Positions 34,097-43,129 of a stretch of 64,000 nucleotides of DNA are shown here, one piece after another. The notes under the pieces are model-generated. The model saw nothing but the letters and a program-made list of their open reading frames with translations. It made no database searches and had not been told where the DNA came from. A program made the translations under genes and the position numbers. The first letter of the stretch is position 1, and each line of letters starts with the position of its first letter. Origin of the DNA: an uncultured Tateyamaria sp. (GTDB taxonomy: Bacteria > Pseudomonadota > Alphaproteobacteria > Rhodobacterales > Rhodobacteraceae); contig NZ_CANLVZ010000009.1 in assembly GCF_947494755.1 (NCBI RefSeq), positions 62,001-126,000 of the forward strand. The letters run 5' to 3'.

Positions 34097-35740
34097 ATGA
34101 CACAGTCACCCGCGCCGTGGTGGAAAGCCGCGACAGGTTATCAAATCTATCCCCGCAGCTTTTGTGACAGCAATGGCGATGGCATTGGCGACATTCCGGG
34201 CATCATCTCAAAGCTGGATCATCTGCGCGATCTCGGCATCGGGTTCATTTGGCTGTCGCCAGTCTATCGCTCGCCGATGCGCGACAACGGCTATGACATT
34301 TCGGACTATTACGACATAGCCCACGAATTCGGAACGCTGGACGATTTTGACCGCTTGGTGGCCGAGGCTCGTGCCCGCGACATCCGGATCGTCATGGATC
34401 TGGTCATCAACCACTGTTCCTCCGATCATCCCTGGTTCAAGGCCGCCTGCGCCACGACGGATTGCGCCGAACACGACTATTTCTATTGGCGCGAGGCCGC
34501 CCCTGATGGCGGCCCGCCAGACGATCAGCGCTCGTGTTTTGGGGGGCCTGCATGGGTCTGGGTCGAGGACGTCGGTAAGTACTATTTTGCGATGTTTGGC
34601 CACCAGCAACCCGACCTCAACTGGCAAAATCCGGCCCTGCGGCGCGAGATCTACGACATGATGAACTGGTGGCTCGACCGGGGCATTGGCGGGTTCCGTA
34701 TGGATGTCATAGAATTGATCGGCAAGGACGTGGATGCGCGCCACTATTACGAAGGCCCCGACATGCATCGCTATATCCAGGAGATGCGCCAAGAGACGTT
34801 TGGGTCCCGCGATGTTCTGACGGTGGGTGAATCGGGTGCCGTCACTGCGAGAAATGCGCTTGAGTATTCGGGCCGGGATCGCGGCGAGCTGGATATGATG
34901 CACGGCTTCAACCATATCCATGCGGCGTGGGACCCTGATCTGGGCCGGTTTGGTCCCAGCCGCTTTGACCTTGTGACCCACAAACGCATCCTTGCCGACT
35001 GGCAGTCGGCGTTGGCGGATGACGGTTGGAATTCACTGTTTTTGTCCAACCATGACCTGCCCCGCCCCGTGTCCTACTACGGGGACGAGGGGCGCTATCG
35101 CACCCGCTCGGCCAAGATGCTGGCAGTTGCGATGTACATGATGAAGGGCACCCCGTTCCTGTTTCAGGGTGAAGAGATCGGGATGACCAATGTGGTCTAT
35201 GAGCGGATCGACCAGTTCCGCGATATCGAGACGCTTGGCCAGTACAAGGATCGCAGCGCCGCAGGCGTGTCAGATGCCGACTTTATCGCGGGTGCCAATC
35301 TGCATGGCCGCGACAATGCCCGCACCCCGATGCAGTGGGACGCGACAGACGCGGCTGGTTTTAGCAGTGGAACGCCCTGGATCGACGTCAATCCGAACTA
35401 TCGCGACATCAACGTCGCTGACGACAGGCAGCGCCCCGACGGTGTATTTGCCTTCTACCGCGAGCTGATCGCCTTGCGAAAAACCTATGCGACCCTGCGC
35501 GACGGATCCTTTGACTTGATCGAGCAGGACCACCCGGATGTGTTTGCCTATGTGCGCGCGCTTGAGGGTGAACGGCTCTTTGTCTTTGCAAATTTCAGCG
35601 ATGAAGAGGTCAGCATCAAAACGCCCGCAGGGCTATACGCCTATGCGCACACCGTTCTGATCAACACGGATACGCCAGTCACGGTGTCCGACACCATTAC
35701 GCTGGCTCCTTATCAGGCGGTGGTGTTTGGGATGGATTAA
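34097..35740 (+). CDS. aglA: Alpha-glucosidase, GH13 family
   Basis: Cytoplasmic alpha-glucosidase that splits imported alpha-glucosides, 547 residues from the ATG at 34097. The GH13 signatures are all visible: region I DLVINH (101-106), nucleophile Asp203 in GGFRMDVIE, acid/base Glu245 in LTVGESGA and Asp320 in LSNHDLPR. The N-terminal IYPRSFCDSNGDGIGDIPGI and the Ca-site-like DSNGDGIGD stretch are standard. It follows aglE, as AglA does in rhizobial operons, but without the intervening permease genes. An in-frame extension upstream of 34097 runs through the hairpin and is rejected. Confidence 0.93.
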   Translation: MTQSPAPWWKAATGYQIYPRSFCDSNGDGIGDIPGIISKLDHLRDLGIGFIWLSPVYRSPMRDNGYDISDYYDIAHEFGTLDDFDRLVAEARARDIRIVMDLVINHCSSDHPWFKAACATTDCAEHDYFYWREAAPDGGPPDDQRSCFGGPAWVWVEDVGKYYFAMFGHQQPDLNWQNPALRREIYDMMNWWLDRGIGGFRMDVIELIGKDVDARHYYEGPDMHRYIQEMRQETFGSRDVLTVGESGAVTARNALEYSGRDRGELDMMHGFNHIHAAWDPDLGRFGPSRFDLVTHKRILADWQSALADDGWNSLFLSNHDLPRPVSYYGDEGRYRTRSAKMLAVAMYMMKGTPFLFQGEEIGMTNVVYERIDQFRDIETLGQYKDRSAAGVSDADFIAGANLHGRDNARTPMQWDATDAAGFSSGTPWIDVNPNYRDINVADDRQRPDGVFAFYRELIALRKTYATLRDGSFDLIEQDHPDVFAYVRALEGERLFVFANFSDEEVSIKTPAGLYAYAHTVLINTDTPVTVSDTITLAPYQAVVFGMD

Positions 35741-35759
35741 GGCGGCCCGGACAGGGAAA

Positions 35760-35784
35760 AGGGCCGCAAGCGAGGTGCGGCCCT
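35760..35784. terminator. Bidirectional intrinsic terminator between aglA and the AGCS gene
   Basis: AGGGCCGCA (35760-35768) and TGCGGCCCT (35776-35784) form a perfect 9-bp stem with a 7-base loop. On the plus strand it is followed by CTTGTTT; on the minus strand by TTTTCCC. It sits 20 bases after the aglA stop and 25 bases before the end of the convergent symporter gene, so it can serve both. Confidence 0.85.
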
Positions 35785-35808
35785 CTTGTTTGGTTCCGGT
35801 CTTTGACA

Positions 35809-37365
35809 TTAGTGGCTGAACTTTCTGATCTCGCCTGATTTCAGGCGTGCGCTGTAGGAGGCCAGCTCGGCCCGCACGACTTTCATCAGGAAGTAGAGGC
35901 AGAAGATGTTGACCACCGCCATCGCAAAGATCGCCGCATCCGAGAAATCAATGACCGGGCCAAGGCTGGCTGCCGCACCGATCACGATGAAGATGCAGAA
36001 GATGACCTTGAAGATCAGCTCGGTCGTCTTGCCTTCGCCAAAAAGGTAGGTCCACGCCTTGAGGCCATAGTAGGACCACGAGATCATGGTGGAGAACGCG
36101 AACAGGATCACCGCGATGGCCAGCACAAACGGGAACCATCCAATGGCGGAACCGAACGCCGCCGAGGTCAGCGCCACGCCGCCATTGCCATCCACGGTCG
36201 CGATGGCTGTGCCCGCTTCGTTCAGCAGGTAGTTGCCTGTCGCCTCGTCAACGATCAGTTGTTGCGAGATAATGATGACCAGCGCCGTCATCGTACAGAT
36301 CACAACCGTGTCGATCAGGGGTTCCAGCAGGGACACGAAGCCTTCGGTGATCGGCTCTTTGGTCTTGACCGCAGAGTGCGCAATCGCCGCCGAGCCGACG
36401 CCCGCCTCATTCGAGAACGCCGCACGTTTGAACCCTTGGATCAACGCACCAACAAATCCGCCCGCCACACCAAGACCGGTGAAGGCACCTGCAAAGATCT
36501 GGCCAAAGGCCCATCCGATCATGTCAAAGTTCACGATCAGAACGATGATCGCGGCCCCCACGTAAAGAATGCCCATGAACGGCACGATCTTTTCGGTGAC
36601 CCGCGCGATGGACTTGATCCCGCCCACGATGACGGCAAAGACGACCGCCGCAAAGACAAGCCCCGTGATCCAGCCGGGAAATTCTCCGGTAATCTGGGTG
36701 ATCTGCGCATGCGCCTGATTGGCCTGGAACATGTTCCCGCCGCCCAAAGCCCCAAGGATACAGAACACCGAAAACAGCACCGCAAGGATTTTGCCGCCGG
36801 GCAGGCCCAACTCGTCAAACCCCTTGGAGATGTAATACATCGGGCCACCGGACACGGTCCCATCGGGGTATTCGTTGCGGTATTTCACACCCAGGGTGCA
36901 TTCGGTGAACTTGGACGCCATGCCCAGCAAACCGGCCAGGATCATCCAGAACGTCGCGCCCGGCCCTCCAATGCCGACGGCCACCGCAACCCCCGCGATA
37001 TTGCCCAGACCGACAGTGCCGGACAGGGCCGTGGCAAGGGCCTGAAAGTGGCTCACTTCACCCGCATCTTCGGGGTCGGAATAGTCGCCCTTGACCAAGC
37101 TGATGGCGTGGCCAAAGAAACGGAACTGCACCGCAGCAAAATAGATCGTAAAGACGGTGGCACCGACCACCAGCCACATCACGATCCAGGGAAAGCTCGT
37201 GCCCGGGATCGACATGAATATGAAGTTGACGAACCAGCCGGTCGCATTGGAAAACGCCTCGTTCACGCGCGCATCAAGCGACGCGGCGGCGTCCTGTGCC
37301 GACGCAGGTAGTGAGACGGCAACATAGGCCACAAAAGCCCAGAGAAGTGATTGAAAGTATCTCAT
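35809..37365 (-). CDS. Sodium/alanine symporter of the AGCS family
   Basis: Sodium-coupled amino acid importer, 518 residues, about ten to eleven membrane segments plus a signal-like N-terminus (to about residue 24). The AGCS signature runs GLGNIAGVAVAVGIGGPGATFW, with SKFTECTLGVKYR after it and FSNEAGVGSAAIAHSA later on. The gene follows the universal stress protein gene by 12 bases on the same strand, so they are likely co-transcribed. Alanine or glycine is the usual substrate of this family. Confidence 0.94.
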   Translation of the reverse strand: MRYFQSLLWAFVAYVAVSLPASAQDAAASLDARVNEAFSNATGWFVNFIFMSIPGTSFPWIVMWLVVGATVFTIYFAAVQFRFFGHAISLVKGDYSDPEDAGEVSHFQALATALSGTVGLGNIAGVAVAVGIGGPGATFWMILAGLLGMASKFTECTLGVKYRNEYPDGTVSGGPMYYISKGFDELGLPGGKILAVLFSVFCILGALGGGNMFQANQAHAQITQITGEFPGWITGLVFAAVVFAVIVGGIKSIARVTEKIVPFMGILYVGAAIIVLIVNFDMIGWAFGQIFAGAFTGLGVAGGFVGALIQGFKRAAFSNEAGVGSAAIAHSAVKTKEPITEGFVSLLEPLIDTVVICTMTALVIIISQQLIVDEATGNYLLNEAGTAIATVDGNGGVALTSAAFGSAIGWFPFVLAIAVILFAFSTMISWSYYGLKAWTYLFGEGKTTELIFKVIFCIFIVIGAAASLGPVIDFSDAAIFAMAVVNIFCLYFLMKVVRAELASYSARLKSGEIRKFSH

Positions 37366-37377
37366 CAGATCCGATCC

Positions 37378-37809
37378 TTATGCGACGACAGTGACGGGAA
37401 CGCGCGCGTTCATCACAAGATTTGCGGTTGAACTGCCAAACAGGCGTGACGTCAGCCCACCGGCGCTGGAGCGTGCCACGACGATCTGCGAGGCACCTTC
37501 GGAATGGGCAATATCGTCAATGGTGTCGGCAACATCACCATGGCGCACAATCGCCTTCACCGAATGCCCCGCCTTTTTCAAAGTGGCGACGGCCGGCTCG
37601 ACGACCCGTTCCATCGCGATTGATATCTCTTCTTCGCGCCGCTTATGGCGTTGCGCATTCTCTTCGGCGGTCTGAAAGGAAAACGGCGACCATTCGATCA
37701 CATAAACAACGATCAACTCGCAGGTTTCACTGTTCGCCGCGACGCCGGTCGCGAATTCAAGGGCTTTCTCCCCCGAACTCTGACCATCAAGTCCAATAAC
37801 TAATTTCAT
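37378..37809 (-). CDS. Universal stress protein, UspA family
   Basis: A 143-residue single-domain Usp. It opens MKLVIGLDGQSSGEKALEFA and closes with an ATP-binding type loop, ARSSAGGLTSRLFGSSTANLV (about 114-134), then VPVTVVA. It is the first gene before the AGCS symporter gene. Single-domain Usp proteins next to transporters are common and may sense adenine nucleotides. The 174 bases upstream (37810-37983) hold the likely promoter and no gene that I can see. Confidence 0.92.
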   Translation of the reverse strand: MKLVIGLDGQSSGEKALEFATGVAANSETCELIVVYVIEWSPFSFQTAEENAQRHKRREEEISIAMERVVEPAVATLKKAGHSVKAIVRHGDVADTIDDIAHSEGASQIVVARSSAGGLTSRLFGSSTANLVMNARVPVTVVA

Positions 37810-37983
37810 TTTTTCGTCCCTGATAAATTGGCCTTATGACTAGGCTTTCTGGTTGGGGAGCGATTGATCCTGCACGTCTCCCATGGGACCGACGGTACGC
37901 TACAGAGTGAAATTCAACCCAACGTTTTGTTTTGGGGTCAGAAAAATGGGGCATATCCGGCATTTATTCGCCGGTTGCGGACC

Positions 37984-39057
37984 TTAGACGTCAGAGGCAT
38001 CCGCCTGCAACGACCGCGCCATGTTCGACACTTGGCTTGCGTCACCTATGCCCGACAGCAGCTTGATGCTTTGGGGCTTGGCGACTGGCAGGTTGCGGTT
38101 CTGGTTGCCCGCCCTGACGTTGTGCAAGTCGGAGAGTATCAGATCACCGATAAGCTGGCGGCCCTTGTCCACCGCCGCTGCGCGGTGCGGCGAAAGGATC
38201 ACTGCGGGGATCTGGCGTATGGCGTCGTCGCCACCCACGGGTTCGCTCGGGAACACGTCCACGCAGGCGCGGATGCGACCTGTCTGCAATTCAGCCACCA
38301 GCGCATCGAAATCGACCAGATGGGCGCGGCTGAGGAGAACAAGAAGACTGTTGTCAGCCAGCAGCGGCAGATTGTCCGCATTCAGCAGGTGCCGGTTCTC
38401 GGACGTCGGGATGGCGGCCACAAACACGCAGCGTGATGTCCGCAGAACGGATTCCAGAGGGGCCAGTGTCACACCGAATTCATCCGCGACCTCCTGGGGC
38501 AGCCACGGATCGTAGACAGATATGACAGGGCGGAACGGGACAAGAAGCCGGGTGAGTTCCTGCGCGATCTGTCCAAACCCGACGAAGCCGACAGCGCCAC
38601 CATAAAGCGTGAAATCGGTCTGCGGATTGTCCGCCAGCCAGTTTTCACGCCCCTGCCGGAAGGCTTCATGCTCCTGCACAAGCCCCCGCGCGCCGGACAA
38701 GGCCATGGCAAGCCCCATCTCTGCGACGGCCTGTCGAAAACCCGGTGCGCAGCTCAGCACCTCGACCCCGGCGGCGAAACAGGCTGCGTAGTCGATGGTG
38801 TCGGGGAACGCCCCTGCCACCTCGATGATAACGCGCAGCTTTGGTGCCTGTGCGAGCGTGTCCGCATCCACGCGCGGCGTGGCGGCGATCAGGACGTCGG
38901 CCTGCGGCAGGGCTGCGCGATAGATATCGTCGGGGATTGGCCCTTCCGTCCCCCAGATCACCTCGAACATGTCATAAAGGGCCGCGCGGGTCGCGGGCGA
39001 GAACAGCTCGTCCATGCGCCGCCAGTCAGGGTCGAGGATCAGGACCGGTTTCGTCAT
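37984..39057 (-). CDS. D-isomer-specific 2-hydroxyacid dehydrogenase family protein
   Basis: NAD(P)-dependent dehydrogenase, 357 residues. A Rossmann motif is seen at GAVGFVGFGQIAQELTRLL (about 155-173). The usual catalytic Arg is replaced or shifted: the expected ARG region reads VLLSRAHLVDFDALV, giving an Arg near 242. The family's catalytic His is in LSPHRAAAVDKGRQ (about 293). It is the last gene of the carbohydrate operon, overlapping the ATPase gene by four bases, so it probably acts on an oxidised or acidic product of the imported sugar. The substrate is unknown. Confidence 0.85.
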   Translation of the reverse strand: MTKPVLILDPDWRRMDELFSPATRAALYDMFEVIWGTEGPIPDDIYRAALPQADVLIAATPRVDADTLAQAPKLRVIIEVAGAFPDTIDYAACFAAGVEVLSCAPGFRQAVAEMGLAMALSGARGLVQEHEAFRQGRENWLADNPQTDFTLYGGAVGFVGFGQIAQELTRLLVPFRPVISVYDPWLPQEVADEFGVTLAPLESVLRTSRCVFVAAIPTSENRHLLNADNLPLLADNSLLVLLSRAHLVDFDALVAELQTGRIRACVDVFPSEPVGGDDAIRQIPAVILSPHRAAAVDKGRQLIGDLILSDLHNVRAGNQNRNLPVAKPQSIKLLSGIGDASQVSNMARSLQADASDV

Positions 39058-40124
39058 CTGGTCTCCGGGAAAATATGCGCCTGCGCCGGATCGAATGCGA
39101 TATCGACCACTGTGCCTGGCGTCTGGATGCTGTCCTCAGCCAGTGCTGCAATGACCTTGGTGCCGTCGGCGAGGGCCACATCAATGACCGTCTCACTGCC
39201 CAAACGTTCGGTCAACACGACCTTTCCATGCAGCTTGCCGCCACCGGGGGGCGCGGGGTGCAGGTATTGCGGACGAATGCCAAGGGTCGCGGTTTGACCC
39301 ACCACAAAGCTGCGCCCCTTGTGCGGCACTGCAATAGGTTCCAGCGACGCATTGCGCACGGTGACCGTGGTGTCGTCCAACGCCTCGACCGTCACATCAA
39401 GAAAGTTCATCGAGGGTGCGCCCAGAAAGCCGGCAACAAAGAGATTTTCTGGTTCGTGATACAGGTCCATCGGCGCACCGGCCTGCATGACCTGTCCGTC
39501 TTTCAGAACCACGATTTTGTCGGCCAGTGTCATCGCCTCTACCTGATCGTGCGTGACGTAGATCATGGACGCCCCCAAGTCCTGATGCAATTTGCCGATC
39601 TCCATTCGCATGTCCATGCGCAAAGCGGCATCCAGGTTCGACAGCGGTTCGTCGAACAGGAACACCTTGGGGTCGCGCACAATGGCCCGCCCGATGGCGA
39701 CGCGTTGGCGCTGCCCTCCCGAAAGCTCTGAGGGGCGGCGGTCAAGCAGGTGCTCCATCTGCAGAATTTTCGCCGCGGCCGCCACCTTTTGCGCCTTTTC
39801 GGCCTTGCTGGCCTTGTTGACCGTCAGCCCGAACGCCACGTTTTCGCGTACCGTCATGTGCGGGAAAATCGCATAGGTCTGAAACACCATCGCGATGCCG
39901 CGCTTGGAGGGTTCAAAATCGTTGACCCGGACGCCGTCGATCTCGAGCGTGCCCGAGGTGATATCCTCAAGCCCTGCGATCATCCGCAGCAAAGTCGACT
40001 TGCCGCACCCCGAGGGGCCGACGAAGACAACGAACTCGCCATCCTCAATGTCGATGTCCACGCCCTTGATGACTTCGACTTGGCCAAAGCTTTTTCGAAT
40101 GTCGCGCAATTTGACCCGAGCCAT
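39054..40124 (-). CDS. Carbohydrate ABC transporter ATP-binding protein (UgpC/MalK type)
   Basis: ATPase of the sugar transporter, 356 residues. Walker A GPSGCGKST (about 36-44), signature LSGGQRQRVAIGRA (about 134-147) and Walker B VFLFDEPLSNLD (about 154-165) are intact. The C-terminal third is the regulatory OB-type (TOBE) domain typical of MalK and UgpC. It lies between the glycoside hydrolase gene (3-base gap) and the dehydrogenase gene (4-base overlap). Such ATPases are often shared between systems, so it might also energise the AglE-dependent uptake, though that is only an idea. Confidence 0.94.
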   Translation of the reverse strand: MARVKLRDIRKSFGQVEVIKGVDIDIEDGEFVVFVGPSGCGKSTLLRMIAGLEDITSGTLEIDGVRVNDFEPSKRGIAMVFQTYAIFPHMTVRENVAFGLTVNKASKAEKAQKVAAAAKILQMEHLLDRRPSELSGGQRQRVAIGRAIVRDPKVFLFDEPLSNLDAALRMDMRMEIGKLHQDLGASMIYVTHDQVEAMTLADKIVVLKDGQVMQAGAPMDLYHEPENLFVAGFLGAPSMNFLDVTVEALDDTTVTVRNASLEPIAVPHKGRSFVVGQTATLGIRPQYLHPAPPGGGKLHGKVVLTERLGSETVIDVALADGTKVIAALAEDSIQTPGTVVDIAFDPAQAHIFPETR

Positions 40125-40127
40125 GAT

Positions 40128-41117
40128 TTATTCCGCCGCTTTCAGAGAGGGGGAGAGGCGCAAATAGCGCTCCGGGGTGATCTCTACTGGTTCGGGGTCC
40201 ATCACATGCCCGATGAACTCGACGCCATCGGGACGGTCCGCAAATCCGAGAATGACGAGGCCCTGACCGGTGTCGACGATCCGGGCGGCATAGCGGCGAC
40301 AGGGCAAATCCCCGTCGAGAAAGTCGGGTGCTACCTGCCATGGGCCTCGCGGGCTGTCCCCAATCAGATAGTGATTGCCCGAGACGGGGCCACCCGGTGT
40401 CGCCTCTGCCCGATCTTTGGAGAAGTGTTCGGCTGCGGTGCAGAACAGGCAGTACCACTTGCCCTCCACCTCAAACACCTGCGGCACCTCAAGCTGGCCA
40501 TAACCGCCGGTGAAAACCGGTGGTTGCAGCCTCCACTCGTAGCCGTCCGGCGATGTGGCAAAGCCGATGCAGCCACCCTCGTTGGGTTCCGTCACCCCTG
40601 CGGCGCGGGCCGTGAAATACATCAACCACCCAGGGCCGTCGGGGTCGCGCATCACCCAAGGGTCGCGCATCGCCCGGTCATGCCAGATCGCCGCGTGATC
40701 CTTTTCATAAAGGTCCGCGGCCGGCCCCGTCATGTCGAGGATCAAACCATCGCCCACCCGCGTCCAATTGTGCAGATCGGTCGACGTTGCGTGCCCGATC
40801 CGCTGATAGAGCCCCTCTTCGGCCTTGCTGGCCCCGGTATAATAAAGATGCCAAAGTCCGTCATCGCCGCGCACGGTCGATCCTGTCCAAGTGGTGTAGT
40901 CGTCCCAGGCGGGTCCTGTGCTTGGCGCGAACGTGGTGCCCAGATGCGTCCAGTTTGTCAGGTCGGTGCTGGTCGCGTGGCCATAGCTTACGTTGAAATG
41001 ACGCAACTCCGGGTCACCTATCGAGCGCGGTGCCTTGAGGAAATACCCGTGCCAGACATCCCCGTCCCGGACATACCAGCTGTCCCAGATGAACTGATCT
41101 TTGAGGGCGATAACCAT
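40128..41117 (-). CDS. Five-bladed beta-propeller glycoside hydrolase (GH32/43/68-like)
   Basis: A 329-residue protein with repeated propeller-blade motifs such as GHATSTDLTNWTHLG and GHATSTDLHNWTRVG. Three acidic residues are placed as in this clan: IWDSWYVRDG near the N-terminus (Asp11), AMRDPWVM in the middle (the RDP motif) and GQLEVPQVFE later. No signal peptide is seen, so it is cytoplasmic and should act on an imported oligosaccharide, perhaps a fructoside or arabinoside. It sits inside the ABC operon between the MalG-like and ATPase genes. The family within the clan cannot be fixed by eye. Confidence 0.75.
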   Translation of the reverse strand: MVIALKDQFIWDSWYVRDGDVWHGYFLKAPRSIGDPELRHFNVSYGHATSTDLTNWTHLGTTFAPSTGPAWDDYTTWTGSTVRGDDGLWHLYYTGASKAEEGLYQRIGHATSTDLHNWTRVGDGLILDMTGPAADLYEKDHAAIWHDRAMRDPWVMRDPDGPGWLMYFTARAAGVTEPNEGGCIGFATSPDGYEWRLQPPVFTGGYGQLEVPQVFEVEGKWYCLFCTAAEHFSKDRAEATPGGPVSGNHYLIGDSPRGPWQVAPDFLDGDLPCRRYAARIVDTGQGLVILGFADRPDGVEFIGHVMDPEPVEITPERYLRLSPSLKAAE

Positions 41118-41121
41118 TGCG

Positions 41122-42000
41122 TCAGCCTTTCACGCCGGTTGAGGCAATCGACGCGATGAACGCACGTTGCAGGACAAGATAGAACGCCAGCACAGGCATG
41201 GTGATCACGGTCAGATAGGCCATGACCTCGCCCCATGCGGTGTTGAGCTGGAAGAAATATTGCAGGCCGACCATGACGGGCCGGTAGTCTTCGGCCTGTA
41301 CTACGATCAGCGGCCAGAGGTACTGATTGTACATCACAAGGAATTTCAGGATGGCGGCCGTGGCAATGACCGGACCCGAGAGCGGCATCACCACCTTGGT
41401 GTAGATCTGCCACCAGCTTGCCCCCTCCACGCGCGCCGCTTCGATCAGGTCACGCGGCAGGTCCTTGAAGAATTGCACAAACAGAAAGATCGTCAGCCCG
41501 TCCGCGATCCACGGGATGATCTGCACGCGGTAGGTGTTGAGCCAACCGATCGAGAGGCCGTCAAACCCGATCCACGGCAGCTTGGACACCAGCAACAACA
41601 ACGGGATCGCGATCGTCTCGAAGGGCACGATAAGCGTGGCGATGATGATCGACAGCAGCAGATCGCGCCCCCGCCATTGCAGGAACACGAATGAAAATGC
41701 TGCCAGCGAACACAGCAGCAGCGCCAGCAGCACCGTGACCCCGGTGACGAGCACCGAGTTAAAAACGAACAGCCCCACCGGCGCGCGCGCAAAGGCGTCT
41801 GCGTAGTTGTTCAGGCTGATATCGCCGACAGGCAGAAACGCGCGGATGCTGGATGTGTCACGCAGCAGTTGCAGGTCCGGCTTGAAGCTAGAGACCACCA
41901 TGAAGACCAACGGGAAGACGAAGATCACCGCGATCAGCGTCAGCACCACGTAGCGTGTCGCCAGACGCAGCCCGTGGTTGTCAGCGGAAATGACGGCCAT
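41122..42000 (-). CDS. Carbohydrate ABC transporter permease (MalG type)
   Basis: Inner-membrane permease, 292 residues with six hydrophobic segments. The EAA loop contacting the ATPase is LPRDLIEAARVEGASWWQIYTKVVMPLSGP (about 190-219). The start follows the stop of the first permease gene by one base, so the two are made together. It forms the channel with the MalF-type permease. Confidence 0.95.
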   Translation of the reverse strand: MAVISADNHGLRLATRYVVLTLIAVIFVFPLVFMVVSSFKPDLQLLRDTSSIRAFLPVGDISLNNYADAFARAPVGLFVFNSVLVTGVTVLLALLLCSLAAFSFVFLQWRGRDLLLSIIIATLIVPFETIAIPLLLLVSKLPWIGFDGLSIGWLNTYRVQIIPWIADGLTIFLFVQFFKDLPRDLIEAARVEGASWWQIYTKVVMPLSGPVIATAAILKFLVMYNQYLWPLIVVQAEDYRPVMVGLQYFFQLNTAWGEVMAYLTVITMPVLAFYLVLQRAFIASIASTGVKG

Positions 42001-42001
42001 G

Positions 42002-43069
42002 CTAACGCTCCCTCGTGAGATATCGCTGCGTCAGGCTGATCGCGAGCACGATGAGGAACAGCAGGACCGAGATCGTTGCCCCACCCGAAATGTCCTGCTT
42101 GCCATAGCCCCGTTCGACCGCTTGAAAGACGAGCGTTGTGGTGCTGTCGAGAGGGCCACCATTGGTCATCACGTCGATCTGCGCAAAGAGCGCAAAGGCC
42201 TGCATCGTGATCACGATCAGCACCAGAACGGCGGTGTTGCGCAGGCCCGGCCACGTGACATAGCGGAACGTCTGCCACTTGCTGGCCCCTTCGATGGACG
42301 CCGCCTCGTACAGTGTGGGCGAGATTGTTTGCAGCCCGGCCAGCCAGATCACCATGTGAAAGCCGACCGCCTGCCAGATCGACATTGCCTTGATCGCCCC
42401 AAGCGCGGTATGGGGATCCCCCAACCAATCGCGCCCCTCGACCATGCCGAAACTGAGCGTTTGCAGGATCGCGTTGAACAGCCCCTGTTCGGCGTAAAGG
42501 AAGCGCCACAACAGCGAGACCACCACGATTGAGACCACAACTGGCATGAAATAGATCGCCCGATATACGTTGATGCCCCGCAGGCGCTGGTTGATCAGCA
42601 GCGCGAGGCACAGCGCCAGTCCGCCTTGCACCGGCGCGACCACCAGCACGAACATGAAGGTGTTGCGCAGGGACTTCCAAAAGACCACGTCCGAGGCCAC
42701 GACGACCTTGGCCACATCGCCACTGTTCCAACGGAACCATTCGCGCATTCCGGCATATTGCGGATAGTCCGGGTTGTTGCGGGTATACGTGCGCACGCGG
42801 GGATGTTGGGCATTGCCGTCCGCATCCCGGATCACGGCACCTTTATCATCGCGCGTGGGCTCAATCCTGAGCACGCTGATGGCCAACAGGCTGCGGTAAT
42901 TCTCGAGCCCGACAAACTCGGTCGGATTGGGTGAGATCAGCCGTTGGTTGGTCAGTGACAGGTAGAAGGCGAAAAAAAACGGCACCACGATAAACAGTGC
43001 CAGCAGACCGAAGCCCGGCAAGGCAAAGGCCCAACCTGCGCGATTGGAGGTGGTGAGTTTCGATGCCAT
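42002..43069 (-). CDS. Carbohydrate ABC transporter permease (MalF type)
   Basis: Inner-membrane permease, 355 residues from the ATG at 43069; an in-frame TTG six codons upstream is less likely since it overlaps the probable AAGG ribosome-binding site. The first membrane segment is at about 14-35, followed by an unusually large periplasmic loop of about 90 residues (roughly 55-140, with RDADGNAQHPRVRTYTRNNPDY), then the remaining segments. The EAA loop is LYEAASIEGASKWQTFRYVTWPGLRN (about 257-282). Confidence 0.94.
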   Translation of the reverse strand: MASKLTTSNRAGWAFALPGFGLLALFIVVPFFFAFYLSLTNQRLISPNPTEFVGLENYRSLLAISVLRIEPTRDDKGAVIRDADGNAQHPRVRTYTRNNPDYPQYAGMREWFRWNSGDVAKVVVASDVVFWKSLRNTFMFVLVVAPVQGGLALCLALLINQRLRGINVYRAIYFMPVVVSIVVVSLLWRFLYAEQGLFNAILQTLSFGMVEGRDWLGDPHTALGAIKAMSIWQAVGFHMVIWLAGLQTISPTLYEAASIEGASKWQTFRYVTWPGLRNTAVLVLIVITMQAFALFAQIDVMTNGGPLDSTTTLVFQAVERGYGKQDISGGATISVLLFLIVLAISLTQRYLTRER

Positions 43070-43129
43070 CGGTTTTCGCCTTCGCAAAGGTGCCGGGGGC
43101 CCGCCGGAACGGTCCCCCGACGGGGAGGA

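Noticed and set aside
39750-41159. Open frame of 469 codons on the plus strand
   Set aside because: Antisense to the ABC ATPase and glycoside hydrolase genes with intact motifs.
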